Shown here: positions 46,839-60,173 of the stretch, in pieces
Layout of the letters: the number at the start of each line of letters is the position of its first letter
Numbering within the stretch: position 1 is the first letter of the stretch
Assembly (NCBI GenBank): GCA_964057225.1
Contig: OZ059900.1
Location: forward strand, 25,249,638-25,313,637
DNA from: Auanema rhodensis
Taxonomy: Eukaryota; Nematoda; Chromadorea; Rhabditida; Rhabditidae
Reading direction: 5' to 3'
DNA: 64,000 bases
Notes under the pieces: model-generated
Databases searched by the model: none
Told to the model about the DNA's origin: nothing
What the model saw: only the letters and a program-made list of their open reading frames with translations
Program-made: the position numbers and the translations under genes

Positions 46839-49800
46839 TACGAACAATTTTGAGCTAAGTTTCATTGACATTGCATGAGTTTGAACACATGAAATCGTAA
46901 GTCAAAACCTTGTTTACAGCGAAATTTCCAAAAACTGGTTTTCCAGCATAATAAAATATTTCTCATGGGAAAAACTGTGTTTTTGTATTTTTCTAGTGTT
47001 CAGCATGTAAAATGCTTTATTTTAATATGTAACACGCTGAAATTCGTTGCATTTGACGACTCATATGAACAAAAATCGATTTAATCAATATTAGCCATAA
47101 GGGGCGTGCCCTCAGAATATGCTAATTTCCTTAATTTTCTAACCCCTGTTTTTTTGTCGTGAAAGTGGAACTAGACGTTGTACGAACAATTTTGAGCTAA
47201 GTTTCATTGACATTGCATGAGTTTGAACACATGAAATCGTAAGTCAAAACCTTGTTTACAGCGAAATTTCCAAAAACTGGTTTTCCAGCATAATAAAATA
47301 TTTCTCATGAGAAATACTGTGTTTTTGTATTTTTTTAATGTTCAGCATGTGAAACGCTTCATTTTGATATGTAAAACGCTGAAATTCGTTGCATTTGACG
47401 ACTCATATGAACAAAAATCGATTTAATCAATATTAGCCATAAGGGGCGTGCCCTCAGAATATGCTAATTTCCTTAATTTTCTAACCCCTGTTTTTTTGTC
47501 GTGAAAGTGGAACTAGACGTTGTACGAACAATTTTGAGCTAGGTTTCATTGACATTGCATGAGTTTGAACACATGAAATCGTAAGTCAAAACCTTGTTTA
47601 CAGCGAAATTTCCAAAAACTGGTTTTCCAGCATAATAAAATATTTCTCATGGGAAAAACTGTGTTTTTGTATTTTTCTAGTGTTCAGCATGTAAAATGCT
47701 TTATTTTAATATGTAACACGCTGAAATTCGTTGCATTTGACGACTCATATGAACAAAAATCGATTTAATCAATATTAGCCATAAGGGGCGTGCCCTCAGA
47801 ATATGCTAATTTCCTTAATTTTCTAACCCCTGTTTTTTTGTCGTGAAAGTGGAACTAGACGTTGTACGAACAATTTTGAGCTAAGTTTCATTGACATTGC
47901 ATGAGTTTGAACACATGAAATCGTAAGTCAAAACCTTGTTTACAGCGAAATTTCCAAAAACTGGTTTTCCAGCATAATAAAATATTTCTCATGAGAAATA
48001 CTGTGTTTTTGTATTTTTTTAATGTTCAGCATGTGAAACGCTTCATTTTGATATGTAAAACGCTGAAATTCGTTGCATTTGACGACTCATATGAACAAAA
48101 ATCGATTTAATCAATATTAGCCATAAGGGGCGTGCCCTCAGAATATGCTAATTTCCTTAATTTTCTAACCCCTGTTTTTTTGTCGTGAAAGTGGAACTAG
48201 ACGTTGTACGAACAATTTTGAGCTAGGTTTCATTGACATTGCATGAGTTTGAACACATGAAATCGTAAGTCAAAACCTTGTTTACAGCGAAATTTCCAAA
48301 AACTGGTTTTCCAGCATAATAAAATATTTCTCATGGGAAATACTGTGTTTTTGTATTTTTCTAGTGTTCAGCATGTAAAATGCTTCATTTTAGTATGTAA
48401 CACGCTGAAATTCGTTGCATTTGACGACTCATGTGAACAAAAATCGATTTAATCAATATTAGCCATAAGGGGCGTGCCCTCAGAATATGCTAATTTCCTT
48501 AATTTTCTAACCCCTGTTTTTTTGTCGTGAAAGTGGAACTAGACGTTCTACGAACAATTTTGAGCTAGGTTTCATTGACATTGCATGAGTTTGAACACAT
48601 GAAATCGTAAGTCAAAACCTTGTTTACAGCGAAATTTCCAAAAACTGGTTTTCCAGCATAATAAAATATTTCTTATGGGAAAAACTGTGTTTTTGTATTT
48701 TTCTAGTGTTCAGCATGTAAAATGCTTCATTTTAGTATGTAACACACTGAAATTTGTTGCATTTGACGACTCATATGAACAAAAATCGATTTAATCAATA
48801 TTAGCCATAAGGGGCGTGCCCTCAGAATATGCTAATTTCCTTAATTTTCTAACCCCTGTTTTTTTGTCGTGAAAGTGGAACTAGACGTTGTACGAACAAT
48901 TTTGAGCTAGGTTTCATTGACATTGCATGAGTTTGAACACATGAAATCGTAAGTCAAAACCTTGTTTACAGCGAAATTTCCAAAAACTGGTTTTCCAGCA
49001 TAATAAAATATTTCTCATGGGAAATACTGTGTTTTTGTATTTTTCTAGTGTTCAGCATGTAAAATGCTTCATTTTAGTATGTAACACGCTGAAATTCGTT
49101 GCATTTGACGACTCATGTGAACAAAAATCGATTTAATCAATATTAGCCATAAGGGGCGTGCCCTCAGAATATGCTAATTTCCTTAATTTTCTAACCCCTT
49201 TTTTTCTGTCGTGAAAGTGGAACTAGACGATGTACGAACAATTTTGAGCTAGGTTTCATTGACATTGCATGAGTTTGAACACATGAAATCGTAAGTCAAA
49301 ACCTTGTTTACAGCGAAATTTCCAAAAACTGGTTTTCCAGCATAATAAAATATTTCTTATGGGAAAAACTGTGTTTTTGTATTTTTCTAGTGTTCAGCAT
49401 GTAAAATGCTTCATTTTAGTATGTAACACACTGAAATTTGTTGCATTTGACGACTCATATGAACAAAAATCGATTTAATCAATATTAGCCATAAGGGGCG
49501 TGCCCTCAGAATATGCTAATTTCCTTAATTTTCTAACCCCTGTTTTTTTGTCGTGAAAGTGGAACTAGACGTTGTACGAACAATTTTGAGCTAGGTTTCA
49601 TTGACATTGCATGAGTTTGAACACATGAAATCGTAAGTCAAAACCTTGTTTACAGCGAAATTTCCAAAAACTGGTTTTCCAGCATAATAAAATATTTCTC
49701 ATGGGAAATACTGTGTTTTTGTATTTTTCTAGTGTTCAGCATGTAAAATGCTTCATTTTAGTATGTAACACGCTGAAATTCGTTGCATTTGACGACTCAT

Positions 49801-50600
49801 ATGAACAAAAATTGATTTAATCAATATTAGCCATAAGGGGCGTGCCCTCAGAATATGCTAATTTCCTTAATTTTCTAACCCCTTTTTTTCTGTCGTGAAA
49901 GTGGAACTAGACGATGTACGAACAATTTTGAGCTAGGTTTCATTGACATTGCATGAGTTTGAACACATGAAATCGTAAGTCAAAACCTTGTTTACAGCGA
50001 AATTTCCAAAAACTGGTTTTCCAGCATAATAAAATATTTCTCATGGGAAATACTGTGTTTTTGTATTTTTCTAGTGTTCAGCATGTAAAATGCTTCATTT
50101 TAGTATGTAACACGCTGAAATTCGTTGCATTTGACGACTCATATGAACAAAAATCGATTTAATCAATATTAGCCATAAGGGGCGTGCCCTCAGAATATGC
50201 TAATTTCCTTAATTTTCTAACCCCTGTTTTTTTGTCGTGAAAGTGGAACTAGACGTTGTACGAACAATTTTGAGCTAGGTTTCATTGACATTGCATGAGT
50301 TTGAACACATGAAATCGTAAGTCAAAACCTTGTTTACAGCGAAATTTCCAAAAACTGGTTTTCCAGCATAATAAAATATTTCTCATGGGAAATACTGTGT
50401 TTTTGTATTTTTTTAATGTTCAGCATGTAAAACGCTTCATTTTGATATGTAAAACGCTGAAATTCGTTGCATTTGACGACTCATATGAACAAAAATCGAT
50501 TTAATCAATATTAGCCATAAGGGGCGTGCCCTCAGAATATGCTAATTTCCTTAATTTTCTAACCCCTGTTTTTTTGTCGTGAAAGTGGAACTAGACGTTG
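46497..50600 (+). repeat. Region D: 12-unit repeat (4104 bp), copy 1
   Basis: Twelve units repeat at a 4104 bp offset. In order: CTTTATTTTAATATG (46497), the same with AGCTAAG (46839), palindrome with GTGAAACGC (47181), CTTTATTTTAATATG (47523), palindrome with GTGAAACGC (47865), CATGTG (48207), CTTATGGG/CACACTG (48549), CATGTG with CCCCTTTTTTTCTG (48891), CTTATGGG/CACACTG (49233), AAATTGATT with the same T-tract change (49575), plain (49917) and a hybrid at 50259. It overlaps the tail of the 7-unit HOR by one unit. The 12-unit repeat contains inner near-duplications, so it probably grew from shorter blocks. Confidence 0.85.
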
Positions 50601-53600
50601 TACGAACAATTTTGAGCTAGGTTTCATTGACATTGCATGAGTTTGAACACATGAAATCGTAAGTCAAAACCTTGTTTACAGCGAAATTTCCAAAAACTGG
50701 TTTTCCAGCATAATAAAATATTTCTCATGGGAAAAACTGTGTTTTTGTATTTTTCTAGTGTTCAGCATGTAAAATGCTTTATTTTAATATGTAACACGCT
50801 GAAATTCGTTGCATTTGACGACTCATATGAACAAAAATCGATTTAATCAATATTAGCCATAAGGGGCGTGCCCTCAGAATATGCTAATTTCCTTAATTTT
50901 CTAACCCCTGTTTTTTTGTCGTGAAAGTGGAACTAGACGTTGTACGAACAATTTTGAGCTAAGTTTCATTGACATTGCATGAGTTTGAACACATGAAATC
51001 GTAAGTCAAAACCTTGTTTACAGCGAAATTTCCAAAAACTGGTTTTCCAGCATAATAAAATATTTCTCATGGGAAAAACTGTGTTTTTGTATTTTTCTAG
51101 TGTTCAGCATGTAAAATGCTTTATTTTAATATGTAACACGCTGAAATTCGTTGCATTTGACGACTCATATGAACAAAAATCGATTTAATCAATATTAGCC
51201 ATAAGGGGCGTGCCCTCAGAATATGCTAATTTCCTTAATTTTCTAACCCCTGTTTTTTTGTCGTGAAAGTGGAACTAGACGTTGTACGAACAATTTTGAG
51301 CTAAGTTTCATTGACATTGCATGAGTTTGAACACATGAAATCGTAAGTCAAAACCTTGTTTACAGCGAAATTTCCAAAAACTGGTTTTCCAGCATAATAA
51401 AATATTTCTCATGAGAAATACTGTGTTTTTGTATTTTTTTAATGTTCAGCATGTGAAACGCTTCATTTTGATATGTAAAACGCTGAAATTCGTTGCATTT
51501 GACGACTCATATGAACAAAAATCGATTTAATCAATATTAGCCATAAGGGGCGTGCCCTCAGAATATGCTAATTTCCTTAATTTTCTAACCCCTGTTTTTT
51601 TGTCGTGAAAGTGGAACTAGACGTTGTACGAACAATTTTGAGCTAGGTTTCATTGACATTGCATGAGTTTGAACACATGAAATCGTAAGTCAAAACCTTG
51701 TTTACAGCGAAATTTCCAAAAACTGGTTTTCCAGCATAATAAAATATTTCTCATGGGAAAAACTGTGTTTTTGTATTTTTCTAGTGTTCAGCATGTAAAA
51801 TGCTTTATTTTAATATGTAACACGCTGAAATTCGTTGCATTTGACGACTCATATGAACAAAAATCGATTTAATCAATATTAGCCATAAGGGGCGTGCCCT
51901 CAGAATATGCTAATTTCCTTAATTTTCTAACCCCTGTTTTTTTGTCGTGAAAGTGGAACTAGACGTTGTACGAACAATTTTGAGCTAAGTTTCATTGACA
52001 TTGCATGAGTTTGAACACATGAAATCGTAAGTCAAAACCTTGTTTACAGCGAAATTTCCAAAAACTGGTTTTCCAGCATAATAAAATATTTCTCATGAGA
52101 AATACTGTGTTTTTGTATTTTTTTAATGTTCAGCATGTGAAACGCTTCATTTTGATATGTAAAACGCTGAAATTCGTTGCATTTGACGACTCATATGAAC
52201 AAAAATCGATTTAATCAATATTAGCCATAAGGGGCGTGCCCTCAGAATATGCTAATTTCCTTAATTTTCTAACCCCTGTTTTTTTGTCGTGAAAGTGGAA
52301 CTAGACGTTGTACGAACAATTTTGAGCTAGGTTTCATTGACATTGCATGAGTTTGAACACATGAAATCGTAAGTCAAAACCTTGTTTACAGCGAAATTTC
52401 CAAAAACTGGTTTTCCAGCATAATAAAATATTTCTCATGGGAAATACTGTGTTTTTGTATTTTTCTAGTGTTCAGCATGTAAAATGCTTCATTTTAGTAT
52501 GTAACACGCTGAAATTCGTTGCATTTGACGACTCATGTGAACAAAAATCGATTTAATCAATATTAGCCATAAGGGGCGTGCCCTCAGAATATGCTAATTT
52601 CCTTAATTTTCTAACCCCTGTTTTTTTGTCGTGAAAGTGGAACTAGACGTTCTACGAACAATTTTGAGCTAGGTTTCATTGACATTGCATGAGTTTGAAC
52701 ACATGAAATCGTAAGTCAAAACCTTGTTTACAGCGAAATTTCCAAAAACTGGTTTTCCAGCATAATAAAATATTTCTTATGGGAAAAACTGTGTTTTTGT
52801 ATTTTTCTAGTGTTCAGCATGTAAAATGCTTCATTTTAGTATGTAACACACTGAAATTTGTTGCATTTGACGACTCATATGAACAAAAATCGATTTAATC
52901 AATATTAGCCATAAGGGGCGTGCCCTCAGAATATGCTAATTTCCTTAATTTTCTAACCCCTGTTTTTTTGTCGTGAAAGTGGAACTAGACGTTGTACGAA
53001 CAATTTTGAGCTAGGTTTCATTGACATTGCATGAGTTTGAACACATGAAATCGTAAGTCAAAACCTTGTTTACAGCGAAATTTCCAAAAACTGGTTTTCC
53101 AGCATAATAAAATATTTCTCATGGGAAATACTGTGTTTTTGTATTTTTCTAGTGTTCAGCATGTAAAATGCTTCATTTTAGTATGTAACACGCTGAAATT
53201 CGTTGCATTTGACGACTCATGTGAACAAAAATCGATTTAATCAATATTAGCCATAAGGGGCGTGCCCTCAGAATATGCTAATTTCCTTAATTTTCTAACC
53301 CCTTTTTTTCTGTCGTGAAAGTGGAACTAGACGATGTACGAACAATTTTGAGCTAGGTTTCATTGACATTGCATGAGTTTGAACACATGAAATCGTAAGT
53401 CAAAACCTTGTTTACAGCGAAATTTCCAAAAACTGGTTTTCCAGCATAATAAAATATTTCTTATGGGAAAAACTGTGTTTTTGTATTTTTCTAGTGTTCA
53501 GCATGTAAAATGCTTCATTTTAGTATGTAACACACTGAAATTTGTTGCATTTGACGACTCATATGAACAAAAATCGATTTAATCAATATTAGCCATAAGG

Positions 53601-54362
53601 GGCGTGCCCTCAGAATATGCTAATTTCCTTAATTTTCTAACCCCTGTTTTTTTGTCGTGAAAGTGGAACTAGACGTTGTACGAACAATTTTGAGCTAGGT
53701 TTCATTGACATTGCATGAGTTTGAACACATGAAATCGTAAGTCAAAACCTTGTTTACAGCGAAATTTCCAAAAACTGGTTTTCCAGCATAATAAAATATT
53801 TCTCATGGGAAATACTGTGTTTTTGTATTTTTCTAGTGTTCAGCATGTAAAATGCTTCATTTTAGTATGTAACACGCTGAAATTCGTTGCATTTGACGAC
53901 TCATATGAACAAAAATTGATTTAATCAATATTAGCCATAAGGGGCGTGCCCTCAGAATATGCTAATTTCCTTAATTTTCTAACCCCTTTTTTTCTGTCGT
54001 GAAAGTGGAACTAGACGATGTACGAACAATTTTGAGCTAGGTTTCATTGACATTGCATGAGTTTGAACACATGAAATCGTAAGTCAAAACCTTGTTTACA
54101 GCGAAATTTCCAAAAACTGGTTTTCCAGCATAATAAAATATTTCTCATGGGAAATACTGTGTTTTTGTATTTTTCTAGTGTTCAGCATGTAAAATGCTTC
54201 ATTTTAGTATGTAACACGCTGAAATTCGTTGCATTTGACGACTCATATGAACAAAAATCGATTTAATCAATATTAGCCATAAGGGGCGTGCCCTCAGAAT
54301 ATGCTAATTTCCTTAATTTTCTAACCCCTGTTTTTTTGTCGTGAAAGTGGAACTAGACGTTG
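50601..54362 (+). repeat. Region D: 12-unit repeat, copy 2 (11 units)
   Basis: Eleven units match 46497-50258 in order, including the uncommon CCCCTTTTTTTCTG variants near 53302 and 53986. The twelfth unit differs: copy 1 has a hybrid palindrome-type centre at 50259, whereas here the unit at 54363 is plain with CCTAAATT. That unit begins the region E series. Confidence 0.85.
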
Positions 54363-57300
54363 TACGAACAATTTTGAGCTAGGTTTCATTGACATTGCAT
54401 GAGTTTGAACACATGAAATCGTAAGTCAAAACCTTGTTTACAGCGAAATTTCCAAAAACTGGTTTTCCAGCATAATAAAATATTTCTCATGGGAAATACT
54501 GTGTTTTTGTATTTTTCTAGTGTTCAGCATGTAAAATGCTTCATTTTAGTATGTAACACGCTGAAATTCGTTGCATTTGACGACTCATATGAACAAAAAT
54601 CGATTTAATCAATATTAGCCATAAGGGGCGTGCCCTCAGAATATGCTAATTTCCTAAATTTTCTAACCCCTGTTTTTTTGTCGTGAAAGTGGAACTAGAC
54701 GTTGTACGAACAATTTTGAGCTAGGTTTCATTGACATTGCATGATTTGAACACATGAAATCGTAAGTCAAAACCTTGTTTACAGCGAAATTTCCAAAAAC
54801 TGGTTTTCCAGCATAATAAAATATTTCTCATGGGAAATACTGTGTTTTTGTATTTTTCTAGTGTTCAGAATGTAGAATGCTTCATTTTAGTATGTAACAC
54901 GCTGAAATTCGTTGCATTTGACGACTCATATGAACAAAAATCGATTTAATCAATATTAGCCATAAGGGGCGTGCCCTCAGAATATGCTAATTTCCTTAAT
55001 TTTCTAACCCCTGTTTTTTTGTCGTGAAAGTGGAACTAGACGTTGTACGAACAATTTTGAGCTAGGTTTCATTGACATTGCATGAGTTTGAACACATGAA
55101 ATCGTAAGTCAAAACCTTGTTTACAGCGAAATTTCCAAAAACTGGTTTTCCAGCATAATAAAATATGTCTCATGGGAAATACTGTGTTTTTGTATTTTTC
55201 TAGTGTTCAGCATGTAAAATGCTTCATTTTAGTATGTAACACGCTGAAATTCGTTGCATTTGACGACTCATATGAACAAAAATCAATTTAATCAATATTA
55301 GCCATAAGGGGCGTGCCCTCAGAATATGCTAATTTCCTTAATTTTCTAACCCCTGTTTTTTTGTCGTGAAAGTGGAACTAGACGATGTACGAACAATTTT
55401 GAGCTAGGTTTCATTGACATTGCATGAGTTTGAACACATGAAATCGTAAGTCAAAACCTTGTTTACAGCGAAATTTCCAAAAACTGGTTTTCCAGCATAA
55501 TAAAATATTTCTCATGGGAAAAACTGTGTTTTTGTATTTTTTTAGTGTTCAGCATGTAAAATGCTTTATTTTAGTATGTAACACGCTGAAATTCGTTGCA
55601 GTTGACGACTCATATGAACAAAAATTGATTTAATCAATATTAGCCATAAGGGGCGTGCCCTCAGAATATGCTAATTTCCTTAATCTTCTAACCCCTGTTT
55701 TTTTGTCGTGAAAGTGGAACTAGACGTTGTACGAACAAATTTGAGCTAGGTTTCATTGACATTGCATGAGTTTGAACACAAGAAATCGTAAGTCAAAACC
55801 TTGTTTACAGCGAAATTTCCAAAAACTGGTTTTCCAGCATAATAAAATATTTCTCATGGGAAATACTGTGTTTTTGTATTTTTCTAGTGTTCAGCATGTA
55901 AAATGCTTCATTTTAGTATGTAACACGCTGAAATTCGTTGCATTTGACGACTCATGTGAACAAAAATCGATTTAATCAATATTAGCCATAAGGGGCGTGC
56001 CCTCAGAATATGCTAATTTCCTTAATTTTCTAACCCCTGTTTTTTTGTCGTGAAAGTGGAACTAGACGTTCTACGAACAATTTTGAGCTAGGTTTCATTG
56101 ACATTGCATGAGTTTGAACACATGAAATCGTAAGTCAAAACCTTGTTTACAGCGAAATTTCCAAAAACTGGTTTTCCAGCATAATAAAATATTTCTTATG
56201 GGAAAAACTGTGTTTTTGTATTTTTCTAGTGTTCAGCATGTAAAATGCTTCATTTTAGTATGTAACACACTGAAATTTGTTGCATTTGACGACTCATATG
56301 AACAAAAATCGATTTAATCAATATTAGCCATAAGGGGCGTGCCCTCAGAATATGCTAATTTCCTTAATTTTCTAACCCCTGTTTTTTTGTCGTGAAAGTG
56401 GAACTAGACGTTGTACGAACAATTTTGAGCTAGGTTTCATTGACATTGCATGAGTTTGAACACATGAAATCGTAAGTCAAAACCTTGTTTACAGCGAAAT
56501 TTCCAAAAACTGGTTTTCCAGCATAATAAAATATTTCTCATGGGAAATACTGTGTTTTTGTATTTTTCTAGTGTTCAGCATGTAAAATGCTTCATTTTAG
56601 TATGTAACACGCTGAAATTCGTTGCATTTGACGACTCATATGAACAAAAATTGATTTAATCAATATTAGCCATAAGGGGCGTGCCCTCAGAATATGCTAA
56701 TTTCCTTAATTTTCTAACCCCTTTTTTTCTGTCGTGAAAGTGGAACTAGACGATGTACGAACAATTTTGAGCTAGGTTTCATTGACATTGCATGAGTTTG
56801 AACACATGAAATCGTAAGTCAAAACCTTGTTTACAGCGAAATTTCCAAAAACTGGTTTTCCAGCATAATAAAATATTTCTCATGGGAAATACTGTGTTTT
56901 TGTATTTTTCTAGTGTTCAGCATGTAAAATGCTTCATTTTAGTATGTAACACGCTGAAATTCGTTGCATTTGACGACTCATATGAACAAAAATCGATTTA
57001 ATCAATATTAGCCATAAGGGGCGTGCCCTCAGAATATGCTAATTTCCTTAATTTTCTAACCCCTGTTTTTTTGTCGTGAAAGTGGAACTAGACGTTGTAC
57101 GAACAATTTTGAGCTAGGTTTCATTGACATTGCATGAGTTTGAACACATGAAATCGTAAGTCAAAACCTTGTTTACAGCGAAATTTCCAAAAACTGGTTT
57201 TCCAGCATAATAAAATATTTCTCATGGGAAATACTGTGTTTTTGTATTTTTCTAGTGTTCAGCATGTAAAATGCTTCATTTTAGTATGTAACACGCTGAA

Positions 57301-57780
57301 ATTCGTTGCATTTGACGACTCATATGAACAAAAATCGATTTAATCAATATTAGCCATAAGGGGCGTGCCCTCAGAATATGCTAATTTCCTAAATTTTCTA
57401 ACCCCTGTTTTTTTGTCGTGAAAGTGGAACTAGACGTTGTACGAACAATTTTGAGCTAGGTTTCATTGACATTGCATGATTTGAACACATGAAATCGTAA
57501 GTCAAAACCTTGTTTACAGCGAAATTTCCAAAAACTGGTTTTCCAGCATAATAAAATATTTCTCATGGGAAATACTGTGTTTTTGTATTTTTCTAGTGTT
57601 CAGAATGTAGAATGCTTCATTTTAGTATGTAACACGCTGAAATTCGTTGCATTTGACGACTCATATGAACAAAAATCGATTTAATCAATATTAGCCATAA
57701 GGGGCGTGCCCTCAGAATATGCTAATTTCCTTAATTTTCTAACCCCTGTTTTTTTGTCGTGAAAGTGGAACTAGACGTTG
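54363..57780 (+). repeat. Region E: founder segment with 8-unit spacing
   Basis: The two-unit signature CCTAAATT followed by CATGATTTG plus CAGAATGTAGAATG occurs at 54363-55045 and again at 57098-57780, 2735 bp apart (eight units minus one base). The units between (55046 to 57097) carry AATATGTCTC (55165), CAGTTGACG and TTAATCTTC (55388 unit), ACAAATTTGAG and ACACAAGAAATCG (55730 unit), then CTTATGGG (56072), the T-tract change (56414) and a plain unit. Several of these are private, so this segment is less homogenised than the 7-unit copies that follow. Confidence 0.82.
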
Positions 57781-60173
57781 TACGAACAATTTTGAGCTAG
57801 GTTTCATTGACATTGCATGAGTTTGAACACATGAAATCGTAAGTCAAAACCTTGTTTACAGCGAAATTTCCAAAAACTGGTTTTCCAGCATAATAAAATA
57901 TTTCTCATGGGAAATACTGTGTTTTTGTATTTTTCTAGTGTTCAGCATGTAAAATGCTTCATTTTAGTATGTAACACGCTGAAATTCGTTGCATTTGACG
58001 ACTCATATGAACAAAAATCAATTTAATCAATATTAGCCATAAGGGGCGTGCCCTCAGAATATGCTAATTTCCTTAATTTTCTAACCCCTGTTTTTTTGTC
58101 GTGAAAGTGGAACTAGACGTTCTACGAACAATTTTGAGCTAGGTTTCATTGACATTGCATGAGTTTGAACACATGAAATCGTAAGTCAAAACCTTGTTTA
58201 CAGCGAAATTTCCAAAAACTGGTTTTCCAGCATAATAAAATATTTCTCATGGGAAAAACTGTGTTTTTGTATTCTTCTAGTGTTCAGCATGTAAAATGCT
58301 TCATTTTAGTATGTAACACACTGAAATTTGTTGCATTTGACGACTCATATGAACAAAAATTGATTTAATCAATATTAGTCATAAGGGGCGTGCCCTCAGA
58401 ATATGCTAATTTCCTTAATTTTCTAACCCCTGTTTTTTTGTCGTGAAAGTGGAACTAGACGATGTACGAACAATTTTGAGCTAGGTTTCATTGACATTGC
58501 ATGAGTTTGAACACATGAAATCGTAAGTCAAAACCTTGTTTACAGCGAAATTTCCAAAAACTGGTTTTCCAGCATAATAAAATATTTCTCATGGGAAATA
58601 CTGTGTTTTTGTATTTTTCTAGTGTTCAGCATGTAAAATGCTTCATTTTAGTATGTAACACGCTGAAATTCGTTGCATTTGACGACTCATGTGAACAAAA
58701 ATCGATTTAATCAATATTAGCCATAAGGGGCGTGCCCTCAGAATATGCTAATTTCCTTAATTTTCTAACCCCTGTTTTTTTGTCGTGAAAGTGGAACTAG
58801 ACGTTCTACGAACAATTTTGAGCTAGGTTTCATTGACATTGCATGAGTTTGAACACATGAAATCGTAAGTCAAAACCTTGTTTACAGCGAAATTTCCAAA
58901 AACTGGTTTTCCAGCATAATAAAATATTTCTTATGGGAAAAACTGTGTTTTTGTATTTTTCTAGTGTTCAGCATGTAAAATGCTTCATTTTAGTATGTAA
59001 CACACTGAAATTTGTTGCATTTGACGACTCATATGAACAAAAATCGATTTAATCAATATTAGCCATAAGGGGCGTGCCCTCAGAATATGCTAATTTCCTT
59101 AATTTTCTAACCCCTGTTTTTTTGTCGTGAAAGTGGAACTAGACGTTGTACGAACAATTTTGAGCTAGGTTTCATTGACATTGCATGAGTTTGAACACAT
59201 GAAATCGTAAGTCAAAACCTTGTTTACAGCGAAATTTCCAAAAACTGGTTTTCCAGCATAATAAAATATTTCTCATGGGAAATACTGTGTTTTTGTATTT
59301 TTCTAGTGTTCAGCATGTAAAATGCTTCATTTTAGTATGTAACACGCTGAAATTCGTTGCATTTGACGACTCATATGAACAAAAATCGATTTAATCAATA
59401 TTAGCCATAAGGGGCGTGCCCTCAGAATATGCTAATTTCCTTAATTTTCTAACCCCTGTTTTTTTGTCGTGAAAGTGGAACTAGACGTTGTACGAACAAT
59501 TTTGAGCTAGGTTTCATTGACATTGCATGAGTTTGAACACATGAAATCGTAAGTCAAAACCTTGTTTACAGCGAAATTTCCAAAAACTGGTTTTCCAGCA
59601 TAATAAAATATTTCTCATGGGAAATACTGTGTTTTTGTATTTTTCTAGTGTTCAGCATGTAAAATGCTTCATTTTAGTATGTAACACGCTGAAATTCGTT
59701 GCATTTGACGACTCATATGAACAAAAATCGATTTAATCAATATTAGCCATAAGGGGCGTGCCCTCAGAATATGCTAATTTCCTAAATTTTCTAACCCCTG
59801 TTTTTTTGTCGTGAAAGTGGAACTAGACGTTGTACGAACAATTTTGAGCTAGGTTTCATTGACATTGCATGATTTGAACACATGAAATCGTAAGTCAAAA
59901 CCTTGTTTACAGCGAAATTTCCAAAAACTGGTTTTCCAGCATAATAAAATATTTCTCATGGGAAATACTGTGTTTTTGTATTTTTCTAGTGTTCAGAATG
60001 TAGAATGCTTCATTTTAGTATGTAACACGCTGAAATTCGTTGCATTTGACGACTCATATGAACAAAAATCGATTTAATCAATATTAGCCATAAGGGGCGT
60101 GCCCTCAGAATATGCTAATTTCCTTAATTTTCTAACCCCTGTTTTTTTGTCGTGAAAGTGGAACTAGACGTTG
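57781..60173 (+). repeat. Region E: 7-unit HOR (2393 bp), copy 1
   Basis: Order: ATCAATTT ending TTC (57781), TATTCTTCTAG with CACACTG and TTAGTCAT (58123), CATGTG (58465), CTTATGGG/CACACTG (58807), plain (59149), CCTAAATT (59491), CATGATTTG with CAGAATGTAGAATG (59833, 341 bp). The block repeats 2393 bp later. The odd length comes from the 1 bp deletion in the last unit. Confidence 0.9.
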